A DNA stretch of 64,000 bases, from the NCBI RefSeq assembly GCF_030272615.1, contig NC_081409.1, positions 244,153,924-244,217,923 of the forward strand, read 5' to 3'. Source of the DNA: Cryptomeria japonica. Lineage: Eukaryota; Streptophyta; Pinopsida; Cupressales; Cupressaceae. The position numbers were made by a program, and so were the translations under genes. Numbering within the stretch: position 1 is the first letter of the stretch; each line of letters begins with the position of its first letter. The notes beneath the pieces were generated by a model. The model saw only the letters and a list, made by a program, of their open reading frames with translations, searched no databases and had not been told where the DNA came from. Below are positions 35,625 to 48,089 of the stretch, piece after piece.

Positions 35625-37159
35625 AATATAGTTTTGTATATAGTGCGCCTGCATATTATCTCAACCATGGTGCGCCTACATATGTATATAGTTTTGTTTA
35701 TAGGTGGAAAGCTTGAGGTTCAATGTCGAACTTGGTTGCTTTGATACCATATGTAATATTCCATTAATTCTATACTTAAAGAAAATAAATTGTGATCTAT
35801 ATTAAGATAAAAAATTGAGCATTTCAAAATAAAACATAACTACTTCAGTTGAAGGAGAAAACTAACTAAATGTTATTCAACATAATAAGAATCTAACTAA
35901 TTTATCTAAAAGGAAGGTAATCTTTTAACGATAAAAAAAATTGAACAAATATTATTAAGCTAATCAATATGAGAAAGGAATTCAAATGGCCAGCTTCATC
36001 ACTTAGATAAAGCATCACCATCTTGGCCAAGGTTTTAAAATTGCAAGCACCAATGTGTTGTTAGTGTTTACCTCCCTTGCTCGACTTGTACATCTAATTC
36101 TTGAGCTCAACAAACTCACTAGTTACCAACCATCTAAACAATCCATCTGCTTAATGTATACTAACAATAATGGTTATTAACAACCATCATATGATAAATA
36201 GCATACTTGAGCCAACTATCTCACTGGTTTACTAACCAACTATCTAGCGAACTGCTTAATGTCTACTAAGAATAACGGTCATAAATGACCATCATAAGAT
36301 AATTAACATACACTTGAGTCAGTTGATTCATTGGTTACAGAACTTCTAGGTTTAGCTGATCCGATTCGTTACATAACAGTCTCATGTCTACTGACATTAA
36401 TGGTTTACAAGGACCTTCATGGGATTGTGACATAACCTAACAAGCCAACTGCTACAAATCCCCTATCTCTAACAAGCTTCAACTGTCATCATGGAATTAA
36501 ACCTAATACAACATTGGTTCCCTTATTTAGATAAATTAATACATCATATTATGACTCAACAAAAAATACGGTTCTAATATATTTTTTTGTCTTTATATTT
36601 TCTCAAATGTATGCATCTAATTGATGATAAGAATCCTTCTTCAGGTCTTGCAACAATGGAGACTGGTTATAATCTGATTATAACCGATGTGCATTGATTC
36701 CAAGATGAACCATATTCGGTTGAACTATGAGTTAAGAGTGGAAAACAAATAAACATAGAATAGCTACAAATTATAGCAAGGTATTGTGACTATAAGATAG
36801 AAACCATCCTAGGAGCCTCCAATATATTGAAAGTTGAGAAAGTAGCAAGCTTACTGTAAAAAGACAGTGATCACTATAAAGTTGCAGTCAAGTTCAAAGC
36901 ATTGATTTGTAGGAACAAAGGGTTTCATATGGGGATAGAGCAGTCTCATGAAATATCATGACAGTCATAATCATAATCTAAAGAGTAGTCAAATCTTCAA
37001 GATAGATTGGTGATAGTGCAGTCATTCTGTTGAGCATCAAATCTGAATTAAGTAGAATATCTTGATTTGAGAAATTAAATCATAGAAGCCATCTCTCTTT
37101 GGAATAAATCATCATTTTCATTGATACCATAATAACCCATAAGTTATCGAACAAGTCTA
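35625..37159. other. Unclassified DNA with a minisatellite
   Basis: No gene. At about 36104-36435 a unit of roughly 110 bp repeats three times, with motifs ACTGCTTAATGT, CTACTAA and AACAACCATCAT in changing forms. Copies of CAACCATGGTGCGC and TATGTATATAGTTTTGT (35655-35702) recur near 39155-39197. Confidence 0.5.
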
Positions 37160-38270
37160 AAAGCATTCTATCGAAGTATCTAAGATTCAAATAGTATCGA
37201 TGGTCTCATCAATATAAAATGGGCATCGAAGAAAGCAAACGTCGATCAACTTCAGAAAGAACTCATTGAAGACAGTAACTCCATCAATAAATGATATCGA
37301 GGAAAGTCAAGATGGTTCTCATTGACAAGAAAAGGTCTTTGAGGATATAACACTATCGGTGCAAAAAGACTCACCGAAAGAGATGGTCCCACCAACAAAA
37401 GGTATCGAAGAAAGCAGAGGTGGTCCCCACCGATGAGAAAAGGCTTTCGAAGAAACAATATCATCGATGCAAGATAAAGAAGATTCACCAAAAAAAGCAT
37501 TCTCATTGAAAAAGTGATATCGATAAAATAGAAGAAAACTACATCGATGAATGATATCGATAAGGATATGAGTTTCGATGGGAGGACAAAAGAAGTCACC
37601 GAAGTCCAAAGTCTCTTCGACATAAAACCCGGCGGACAGCAAAAAGATTTCGATGAGAATATGAGTTTCGAGGAGACTAAAAGGCATGTCTCTAATACAC
37701 ATGGTTTCATCGATACAACTTTATTGGTGGAAGATGACAAAGAGAGGATAAAAGGGACTTTGGTGAGACAACAGACCCATTCATCGAAGGAGCATAGTGA
37801 TATCGATGGAAAAAGCATTTCGATGGAAAACTAAAGGAAGTCACTGAAGCCCAAGGTTTCTTCGACATAAAAAGGGACTGATGGATACCAGATAGTTATC
37901 AATGAGGAGATGACAATACTCAATTTGTTTATCTTCTAGTTTGTTAAACAAAAATGTTGGTTACCGGTTATATGCCGAAAATCCACAGCGCTTGGTAATA
38001 ATGTATACTCTCATATAAGGGGGGGAGCTTTTGTAACATGAAAGAGAATTAGAGAAGGAATAGATTATAGCCTCAGGCTTACCATTGTACTATTTTGGCA
38101 AATATACATAATAGAATCAGTTGTTTTCCTTTGTGTTTATGTTGTGGATTATTGCATTTCCTACAGGCAATTGCTTATGATATTATCTAAAGGAGATAGG
38201 GTTATTCATGTTCTTCCAATGAAATTATGTGTTTCATATTGTAGATTTGGATAAAAAATATTTACTAGCA
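37160..38270 (+). mobile_element. Internally deleted relative of element G
   Basis: Left part (37160-37920) resembles the ATCGAT-rich array and spacer of G; right part (37925-38270) resembles 35241-35624. The region equivalent to 31810-35260, including the whole ORF, is absent. It ends TTTACTAGCA. Either a deletion derivative of a DNA element or a solo LTR. Left edge uncertain. Confidence 0.6.
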
Positions 38271-39529
38271 AATTGTAATTGTTCCTGGTATTTCTTCCTT
38301 GGATGGTCTCTTAAAAGCTAGGGTTAAATTCATTCAAGCGGTTTACAATATAGACATTGAAGTAGAGCTCATAAGAAACAGTAACTGATAGACTCATCGA
38401 GAGGTGGTGGGTTTAAAAATTGTCTCATAAGTTTACACAATAAGTCCTAAGGAAATATAAAGACTTTGTAGCCCAAACAGTGAAGAAAGGCACTGGTCAT
38501 CTATAGAATATAATTCATCAGTTTACATTTCATTTTAAAGCAATAGGAGTAGCTGAGTAGGAAATATAGATTAGACTATAAATAGTGTAAATACATAAAT
38601 TTAAAGCACAAAAATTGAATAATTTCTACAACAACAATCTTGAACTCATCTACTATATCTCCATCCTGGCAATTTATGCCATTCTGAGATGCATTAGGTT
38701 AGTCTCAGTCACTACAACACAATTCACAATCCATTAGGAGTTGTCTTCCTTACAAATAGTGCAACATTAAAAAGGTATTATCAAAGCTACAACCACAATT
38801 CAAAGAGGAAGCTTACAAAGATAGGACAAAGCTAGGTACAATCATAAGTCAAGGCAAATTCATAGTTGAAACTTAGTCCAAAATAGTGAAGAAGTGCAAC
38901 AAATGACATGAGAAGTATAAAGAAGTATTATAGCAAACATGAGTCAAGGATTAATGAAGAGATTTTTTGCATCCATGATACAATCTCAAACACACTTTTT
39001 ACCGTTCTCTTGGTGATTGTGCCCAATTGCGTATGTCTTGCTTATGTATGAAAATGGCATTTTGCAGCTTTCCACCGACCATGTATTTGAGATGTCTTTG
39101 ATTTAGATATGGCATGAGCTTAGTCGTAGAGTGAGACTAGGGAGTTGGAACATCTCAACCATGGTGCGCATGCATATGTATATAGTTTTGTGTATTCATT
39201 AAAGATTTTCATTTAATTTTAATCAACTAAAGAGAAATATTCATGACTTACAAGGATGAGGCAAATTCATTACTTACAAGTAATAAAAAAACTTACAAGG
39301 ATGAGGCATATTCATAACTTTTGTAGTCCCACCTTGGATATCAAAACTAGAAGCAACTCATATTGTTCGTGTACAGACAAGACAATATGGGAGTTCATTA
39401 TACCCAACAACTTCTGGTGTTGTTGTTCGTGTTGGCTCTGTTGGACCCTGCAATTAAGATTCAATATACATTATTCAATAAGATTAACTGTGCAACATAA
39501 TGAAATATTGAAAAGTGTGTTACCTTGTT
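38271..39529. other. Unclassified DNA
   Basis: No gene. Holds the inverted copy (38984-39150) of 26793-26965, and 39160-39225, which matches 27070-27120 in the direct sense. Short repeats around ACTTACAAGGATGAGGC occur at 39245-39310. Confidence 0.45.
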
Positions 39530-39595
39530 GACCTTCACTTGGTTTCGAGAATATTTTAATATTCTCTACTTAACAGGGCCAACCACGTGAAGGTG
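39530..39595. repeat. Nested inverted repeat (hairpin)
   Basis: Outer arms GACCTTCACTTGGTT and AACCACGTGAAGGTG pair over 13 of 15 bases. Between them lies GAGAATATTTTAATATTCTC, a near-perfect palindrome. It could be a small element end, or part of the 3' flank of the CACTA element on the right. Confidence 0.6.
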
Positions 39596-40549
39596 GAAGC
39601 TCATTTGGCCCCTCTCCCCCCCTAACATCACTCTAAATTCCTCGTTAACATATTATAACATTCATTCATTAATATCACATAACATTCATTAACATTAATT
39701 AACACGCAACAAATGTTCAATATTAATTAACACATATCATCCATAACCATTAATTAGCACATAATTACATTCACTAACACATAAAAATCAGTCATTATCA
39801 AATAAGTTAGATTACAATCATTTCTTGCTTTTTTTTTTCTTTGAAGCTATGAAAAGACTAAGTGTAACATCGGTTTCTTCATCATTTCCCCCCTCTGTAG
39901 ATGTTTTGCCAACTGCTCGTGATCTCAATGTATGCCTAGTCCTATACTGAGGACGAGGACACTAAAGCGAAGGGGGGTCCTCTGCAATAACAAAGAAATG
40001 GGTTAGATTCAAAAAAAAAATTATTATTGTTACAAGTATTTCATTAATTTAGAGAACATAATTGTTGTGCTCTTTACCTAATGGGGCCACATCATTTTGT
40101 GTAGCCTCAACCTCAACATGCCGAACACCCTCTAGATCATCTGGAGTTGAAATACTAAAGGTTACATTAATGCTGAACACCAATTACAATTATATTTGTT
40201 TAAAGAAATAACACTGGTCCTCTTTACCTGAGTGCGGAACATCACGTTCTTGAGGTTGTGTACCCAGATCATGCTCCACTTGCTCACCACTGACTACATG
40301 CTCTTAAATATTAACAAAAAAGGTTACATTAATTACTACTCTAATTACGAATTAAGATGTTTAATTGTATTAATAGCTAAATAAATAAATTTGAATAGCA
40401 AATGAATACCTCCCCTACTGGGATGCACATCCAGACCTTCATGTGTAGGTGGTGTTTTACACAATTAGCAGGATGCATTCCAATGACATGCACATTGTTA
40501 TCATTGCTTTCTTATTTAAAACAAATATAGTCACTTTATGTTGGAAATC
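39596..40549. other. AT-rich flank of the CACTA locus
   Basis: No firm gene. At 39650-39790 CATTAA/TAACAC-type short repeats are frequent. Later parts (39840-40460) carry short - strand stretches between intron-like AT-rich gaps that may be 3' exons of the Transposase_24-like gene, but I cannot place them with confidence. Confidence 0.35.
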
Positions 40550-42690
40550 AACATCAATTAGATTATTGATAAAGTATTCAATTTGAAACAACTTCCATTT
40601 AGGATATTTACTTGTGTGACGGATGCACTCGAATGTTGTGTATGCCCACTCAATTCTCGTAGCTGATCAGCCACGGCTGAATAGCCTTGCTGGTAGGCAA
40701 TTCTCTTGTCATCTTCTGTGGGCGCTCTATTGAATTCAGAGCCCTGCATTTTTGCTTGGTACCGTGAATTTTGCTTGCATTGTTTGATAAAAAAAAAATG
40801 TTTGCAATTTATTAATATTTTGATGCAATATTTCGTTTACATGAGATACTTACAATTCGTGCAGCAAGTTTCATGTAACCGCCAGAGCGGAGTTTGTGTT
40901 CCCCATGCTTTTCTTGCCTTCCCTTGGTTGCCTTTGGTGTGTCACTCAGTCTATAAAAATTTTGAAATATGTTAGATTATATAAATATAAAGAGTAATTA
41001 ATTAGTACATAATTACATTCTTAATAGTATCTTGTACCTTCTTCTGGCGTCTAGTGGTGTATTTCCTTTTTTCCTTTCAATTCTCTCCTTGGCATCCAAA
41101 ATCAGGTCCTTCCACTCTCTCTCTGGAATCATGGGGGGACGCTTGTACTTTAGCTTTTTCAAGGAGCTTGGTTTTGTCAAAGGTGTCATTTCTAAACCAC
41201 TCAACCATTTGGTTTGTCAATTCATCTTTTAACCTTTTTTCTTGGTCATTCCACCTTTTAAAGAAAAAACAAACCTGTTAGATTCATAAATGAACTGAAG
41301 CTACATTTATTACACTTCAAGAAATGGATCAAAGAAAAACTATTCTAGCAATGATATGAAATCAAAAGTGGATAAGGATTAGTTCACATATGATGTACCA
41401 CCTTTTACGTATGGTGGGCCCAAATATTTGCAATGCAATGTCACTAAGATGTTTATAGAAAATATCATTGCCTGCAAAAAATTCATGGGATCATTAGTCC
41501 AAAATGAGTGATCATAAAGTAAATTACAATTAGACTATATATAATAATAATTTTAAAGTACCTGGAACCTTTTGTATCTTTAAGGGAAGCATTTCTTCGT
41601 CGCTCACCACCAATGTGGCCTGCAACGTTCCCGTACTAGCAATACGAGAATATCCAGGAAATGATGGTATGTTATCAGCATTAGTCACCTCTGGCACATC
41701 CTCATGTGCATCTCCTCCTGAAAAAAATGAATCCACTATGAAATGGCATTAGAATTCAAGAAAGAATGCTTGAAGGGAACTAAACACATGATAGAAGATA
41801 GAGCAAAAGAGGGATCTACCAATAGTGGGCGGGCCAATATGACGTGCACTAGACGATGTCTGCATGCTAAGTGTTGCCGACATTGCAGTCGGCAATACAG
41901 GTGAGGGTGACCTTTGCTAAGGCGGCGGTGGCATTTGCACAGTAACATTGACAACACCTAAAGAATAATACATTAAATATATCAAACATTAAATATATGA
42001 AAAGTGCAATAATTGTAAATAAGGATGAACCTTTATTTTGAAAATTGATAGTATCAAGTATGATGTGTTTTGGGTACTCGGAGTGATAAGCCAAGCAAGT
42101 GATAATACAAGAAAATAGTCCACCAGAAGATCTTGCAACACCCTGATCGTGGGAACGACTTTCATGAGGGTGGATAAATTGTTGTAAAAACAATACATAC
42201 ATATTTTAGTTAATGACATAAAAGAGAATAAAATATAAACCATTATTGAACTTTTTTTATAACTAAAGCTTTCATTACTGCTTACTTGCAAGTTTTCTGT
42301 TGTCTTAAACAATAATTCCACCCTCTATCATATCTCATCAGTGGTAGGATTCATGGCTTCCAAAGCAACAATCTCTTTTCTAATTTTTGTAAGAGGCATT
42401 TTAAAGAATTTCACAAGGTCTGTGGGATCTTCAGGGTCATCATTGCTTAACCCTAATGATTCCACATCCATAGAAAGGTGCTCAGGTACTGTAAATCCCT
42501 TTCCCTTTCCCCGAACATTCGTCTGTGTCAAGAATATCATTAACAATTACAAAATTAGTATAAATCACTAAAAAAAAGAACATAATAATGTAGCAGTTTG
42601 CTTCTATCTAATTTGTACAATTACAATGAGGTTTACCTTCTCAGTAGAAGTGTCACAAGCTACATCTTTGTTTGCGATATGTGATGGATC
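40550..42690 (-). pseudogene. Transposase_24-like gene (second CACTA gene)
   Basis: Begins near 42690 with a Met-Asp-Pro-Ser-His start and runs as short exons separated by AT-rich introns. Recognisable blocks: DPTDLVKFFKMPLTKIRKE (about 42400), PSFPGYSRIASTGTLQ (41650), KDELTNQMVEWF (41210), KKLKYKRPPMIPEREWKD (41130), then HKLRSGGYMKLAARI (40890) and GSEFNRAPTEDDKRIAYQQ (40730). The last two fit the conserved end of the plant Ptta/En/Spm transposase family (Transposase_24). A frameshift separates the segments near 41150. Exon limits are not exact. Likely the accessory DNA-binding protein of the element, now inactive. Confidence 0.65.
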
Positions 42691-42699
42691 CATGTCGGC

Positions 42700-43430
42700 C
42701 TATGACAAAGAAAAAATATAAAAAATGTTAGCAAAATTACATAGTACACAACATGAACAACATGAACTTTGTAGACAAAAAGAGTATTAAATAATAAAAA
42801 GATGTTGTCATCAAAATCATTGTAAATTTTTTAATTCCTTACCTTTACTTTATGTAGACTATGCAGGATCCTCAACTAAATGGTTGACGATGTCTGTAGT
42901 CAACGACCTATTCCCACGAAGGGTGACAGCATCACATAGGGACTATACCTGAAATCAACACCATCAATTGAGCATCATAAGCATTACTACATTTGTAAGT
43001 TGATAAACAATAAATACATATGTATCATAAGCATCAAAGCATCACATGATGTGTCATCATATATGTAATTGAGCATCACAATTAGCATCACATATCATGT
43101 GTCATCATAAACATGTAATCCATCACATATGTATCATAAATCACCATCCATCACATGCATCATCATAAACATGTGATCTATCACATATGTCTTTTAAATC
43201 AACATCCATCACATAGCTAATAAAAATCCAATTTCCATAAATAAACATAGTTTAAAAATTGTCACATAAATAGTCACTCTCCCTATCTCCATCTCAATAT
43301 TAAAAGGTGCATCATGAATTAATTATGTAATGGCATTAGAATTCAAAACATAATGAATTAATTATGTAAAAAAATTATATCAAGAAGTCAATATTAAATA
43401 GATAATATACTAATCGCATACCTCATACAT
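42700..43430. other. Spacer between the two CACTA genes
   Basis: No gene. At 43010-43210 short repeats of CATCACATATG and CATCATAAACATG type occur. It is intergenic or intron DNA of the element. Confidence 0.5.
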
Positions 43431-43435
43431 TTCAT

Positions 43436-43472
43436 TCTTCATCATCATGAATATCAAGGTCATCATCGCCAA

Positions 43473-43542
<70 letters not shown>

Positions 43543-46500
43543 GTTGTCGTCGTCATCGTTGTCGTCGTCATCCTCATCATCATCATCAACGTCTTCACCA
43601 TAATCATCACCATCACCATCACCACCATCACCATCACCATCACCATCACCATCACCATCATCATTATCATCATCATCTTCTTCTTCTTCTTGTTCTTCTT
43701 CATCGTCATTGAGAAACTGTCGATCATGATCATCATCCACTTCATCTTCTACTTCTTCGGTATCTTCTTCTTCCATCACATTATGCATTATCGGCCTTCC
43801 TCTTGGATCATGTCTAACAACAAATGGCCAACCCAGTTTATGTGGAACCTATGAGTAAAATACTTGCTCACATTGGCTTCAAAGAACATAGGGCTCATCC
43901 CCAACTGGTTCAAATGACCTTGCATTTAGCATTATAAAACCATTATCATGTTCAAAAAATAGTTCTATCAGGATCATTTGTATTCAATCGTAGCCTGTAC
44001 CATTTGACGACAAACAAAACTAATTTGAAGGAATTAAAGTCAAACTCAAGTATATCATCCAAAATGCCATAGTATCAATTTTGAGACTGTTGAGGATGAA
44101 TGTCATTTCTCGATGAAATATTTGTCACCTCAAAGATTGCAGTGATGCCAGAATCACAAGTTTTCTTCGTGTCATCCAACTTTTTATGCGAAATCTATGA
44201 CCATCGCAGCACATAGCGTTGTGGTGTTTGACCTGCGATATGTCAAACATGTAAAACTTATTGCATTGTGAGTTGATAAACATATGGGTGATTAATAAAT
44301 TTATACGTACCTGTTTATCTCTTAAACCATATGCTAAATCAATTTCCCTTTGCGTAACATTGGAATCTCCATTACGATGTGCTTCTTTAACCAATGAAGC
44401 CACACCTTCCCATGTTAACGTGCATCCAAAATGTTGACAACGTTCAATCCATACCGTCATCCAATCAAGATTGTTTGCAATATATAAATGTAGTGCATCC
44501 CACTCTCGACCAACTGTACAAAAAATAAATAGACGTCTTACAATCAATTTATTTTGAAGATTAAGAATTAATTAACTACAATAACATCTTATAATTACCT
44601 CTCACTTTCCTCAATCTACCTTTCCCCATCAAGTACTCCCCTTCGAATTTGTTAATGGTGTTGGGATCCCAAATGCGATCCACGTGGATCTTTGCTGCAA
44701 ACTTAGGAAGATATTCAGAAATGTACACCATAGTCTAGTATACCATATATCCCTCCAGCATAGAACCCTCAAGATGTGCTCTTTGTTGAACCAAAGCCTT
44801 CAAAAATTTTAAGTGCCTCTCAACCATCCACATTGACCTACTGTGTACAGGTCCACACAATTCAATCTCCTCAACTTGGTGTATGAGGTAGTGTTCTTGT
44901 GCATTGAAAAAAGATGGAGGTAGACACTTTTGCATTTCACACATTAAATGAGGAATTTTTCTCTTCCAATATTTTATATCGTCTTTATGGATTTCTTTAC
45001 ATGACAACCACCTACAAGGTATTCAAGACACAAAAAAATATATTACATAAGAAGTAAAACAAATCGCAAATATAATATCTATACAACGAACTAAACAAAT
45101 ATCACTACTTACCTCATGTATTTTCCAAGATCTTATATGACTTGCTTGACATTAATTTTCGAAGTCGTTTGGGAGAGATAGAGGTAGAACGTAATGCAAC
45201 GATTATAAAATTATCTTTTCATTTTTTGTAACATAATGAAAAGTACACGTACGCGCAGTACTTAAATACATACTAAAAACACAAGAACATGAATTACCTT
45301 AATGAAGGTATGCCAATCATGCGTTTTCATCCCTGGCCCAAATTCACTTTTCTTTGATATGAGACTGTTTATGTTCGTAGCAAATCCTGTGGGAAATCGA
45401 ATTTTTCATATGACTTCTTTTATAACATTGTTTTGCTGGTCTGTTAATAACCAAGGAAGCTCACTTATATTAATCTGGTCTCCATGGCTATTTGATTGAA
45501 TGACATTTATCATTGCATGATTGGAATCCTGAATGTCACTACATATTTTGACAATTTTTTCTTTGTTACACCTTCCATCCAATATTTTCCATACTGTCTC
45601 TATTATATTCTTTCCAATATGCATACTATCAAACAAATGAACAATTTGTAACTGCTCGTAGTAGGGCAACCTACTAAATTGTCGGGGATAACTTTTTTTT
45701 CCCTTAGGAAGGTGGTCATTTATGCCTTCACGACCTTCATGATCATCAATCACATCATTAGTAAACAAAACAAAATAGAAAAGATGTTTTATGACAAACC
45801 AATAGATGGAATGGCATTACCTTGACGATTAATTTTATTATATTCCAACTTCCACAGGTGAGGTGTCATTCCTCGTGGCTTTGATGTATTCTCTTCTTTC
45901 CCATTGAAAAGTTGTTTTTCAGTATTTCGATACTTATGATTTTTGTGGAGAAAGTGCCTATACTCATCAAACACCTGCTTTCCTAAACTTTTTGAATGAC
46001 GAGATTTCATCTTTGGACCACAAACAAGACATGCAAATTTTCCCTTTGTTTGAAGAGCTACAAGATAATGTATAATTGGATTAAATATGATAATTTATTG
46101 AAATAATGTTCATACACAACTTAAACACTATAACATACCACAAAAATGTGTTAGCCTCGGGGCATTGTGTATTGTCCATAGAAGCATCGCATGGAATTGA
46201 AATTGTCTTTGTCCTATTGGTCTAGAGATGTCATGCATAGTGACACCATTCCATAACTCCAACAACTCGTCGATAAGAGGCTCGATATATATATTCATAT
46301 CTTTAACTTGGTCCTTACCTAATCAAATGAACAAAAACATTACATAATTATTATGACCATTTTACTGAAATATTTATAATTAAATTTAGACGACTATATT
46401 TAAATGATAAAATACCTGAAACAATCATTGCCAACATTATGTGCTCCCTCTTTATTGGCATCCATGGAGGAATGTTATTGTTGATAACAAAAACAGGCCA

Positions 46501-47737
46501 CACTGAGTAGACAGATCTCATCTCTCCAAATGGATTGACACCGTCCGCTGCCAATGAAAGCCTGAGATTACGAGGTTCTTCTTTAAAGTGTGGCCACTTT
46601 TCCTCTATGTCCATAATGCTGAACCATCCGCAAGCATTCGAATAATGTCATCTCGACTTCTATTGCGTGCATGGTAATCCATAAATTGTGCCAAGCTAGT
46701 GCGCTTGAATAATCATTGCATACGTGGAATAATGGGAATATAGCGAAGAACCTTGCGAGGAACCCTTTTTGTTATTTGATCTGTTCTATATCTACTGATA
46801 TGGCATTCAGGGCATTCAGTTTGAACTTCATGTTGTTTGTGATATATAATATAATCATTGGGACAAGCATCTATTGCTTGATACTCCAATCCAATATCTT
46901 TCATAACGGCAGATAATTCTCGGTATGAGCGAGGTAGAATATTTGATGGTGGTAACAAAAACTCACCTATCAATCTACAGTGAAAAAATATAATTTGTTA
47001 TAATAAAGAATATTAATGGTACAACATGATTCACAGTTTATTATGACATATATGACATACCTTAACATACATGACATTGTTATGTTGGATAAACCATTCA
47101 TAACCTTCAAGTTCACCAACAACAATACAACAGAGAGAAGAGTTGCATGTGAGCCTTCGTAAAGGGCCTCAGATGCCTTCTCAAGTAGAGGGACATCATG
47201 AACAACATCAAGGTCATCTTCATCATCATGATCAGCTGCACGAGTACTAAATGAGTCATGGATCAATGTATTTGTACCATCATCTTCAATTGTGTTTTCT
47301 GGCTCATGATCATCATCTTCCATGGGATCATTATCTTCAGCTTCGATATTCACACCTCCATGTTTTCTCACTTCAAAAACCATATTCTTAGGGTTGTGTT
47401 GATCCATACCATGTGCTCCGAGCTGTTCGACCTATATAAAATTGATAAACATAAATAAACCGTGATCATGATCTCATCATCATGTGATTTATTATGTATA
47501 TAAATTGTCAAAACGATATAATGAGAAACTTACCAATGGATGATAATCATGTCCACCTTCAATGTGACCATGCAGCCTACAAAGTTTCTTCATTGTTTTG
47601 ATTAGAAGTCTTCTAGTCTTTAACCCCTTACAAATTTTGCGCGGACAATAACATTTTCCATCACCTTTTATTTTCATGTTAGACCACAATCTAGCAACTA
47701 TCTCCTTATTTTGTTGTTCGTTGATATTGTCTGACAT
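43436..47737 (-). pseudogene. TNP2-like CACTA transposase gene
   Basis: Start at the ATG at 47737 (MSDNINEQQ). Exon 1 ends at a GTAAGT donor near 47535 and exon 2 begins near 47436. Domains in order: transposase-associated N-terminal region (LCRLHGHIEGGHDYHPL); TNP2/Transposase_21 core (DIGLEYQAIDACPND, CPECHISRY, VPRKVLRYIPIIPRMQ, EEPRNLRLSLAADGVNPFG, PPWMPIKREHIMLAM, HDISRPIGQRQFQFHAM); DUF4218-like part (CLPPSFFNAQEHYLIHQVEEI); DUF4216-like part (44220-43800: EPVGDEPYVL, HDPRGRPIMHNVMEEED). A stop follows RMQ near 46712, frameshifts occur near 46615 and 44170, and stops lie in the DUF4216 part. The C-terminus is a long acidic run encoded by a microsatellite. Confidence 0.85.
43470..43692. 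repeat. (ATC/GAT)n compound microsatellite
   Basis: A long ATC run, then GTC/ATC mixtures and a CACCAT-type run. Read on the - strand in the transposase frame it gives a run of Asp with interspersed Gly, then Glu. Confidence 0.9.
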
Positions 47738-48089
47738 GGTCTTTCTTCACAGGCAAGAAAATAGAAATTATCATCATTGAACAAAGCATCTTATTGAATT
47801 TAGATTTCTAGTTTGCTTATGGTACATCACACAACATGGAAAACAAGAAATACTCAATAAATAACAGGATTCATTGATCTAGTATTATCACAATCTGCAC
47901 TTGGCCTTCAATATTTTCTCCTCCTAACATTGTTTATCCATTACCTGTCAAGTACAGAACTCTAAAACTCGTGGCTATTAAAATACATAAGACAACATTG
48001 TAGCATCTTATAATCATCTGTTATAAAACCAAAGCACTTGGGAGTGATTCTTTTGTTTGTCACGGTCCAGGAAAACGGTGTCTACTGGA
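47738..48089. other. Junction between CACTA element and CWC22 pseudogene
   Basis: No gene and no TAGTG end visible. No poly(A) tract marks the 3' end of the CWC22 copy. Confidence 0.4.

Larger units (their letters stand above)
40550..47737 (-). mobile_element. En/Spm (CACTA) element, decayed
   Basis: Two transposase-type genes lie head to tail on the - strand in the order usual for En/Spm elements: TNP2-like first (47737-43436), then Transposase_24-like (42690-40550). Terminal CACTA/TAGTG repeats were not found on either side. CACTACAACAC at 38710 is the only left candidate and has no partner, so the element is probably truncated or its ends are degraded. Confidence 0.8.

Noticed and set aside
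35641-35645. TAGTG as the right end of element G pairing with CACTA at 30729
   Set aside because: The bases next to it do not match the left end in inverted form, the 3-bp flanks differ, and similarity with the sibling copy ends about 16 bp earlier.
38710-38720. CACTACAACAC as the left end of the CACTA element
   Set aside because: No matching inverted end with TAGTG was found to the right of 47737 and no 3-bp duplication could be shown.
43410-43854. Met-, Ile- and Asp-rich reading frames
   Set aside because: All are different frames of one trinucleotide microsatellite; only the Asp frame continues from the TNP2-like gene.
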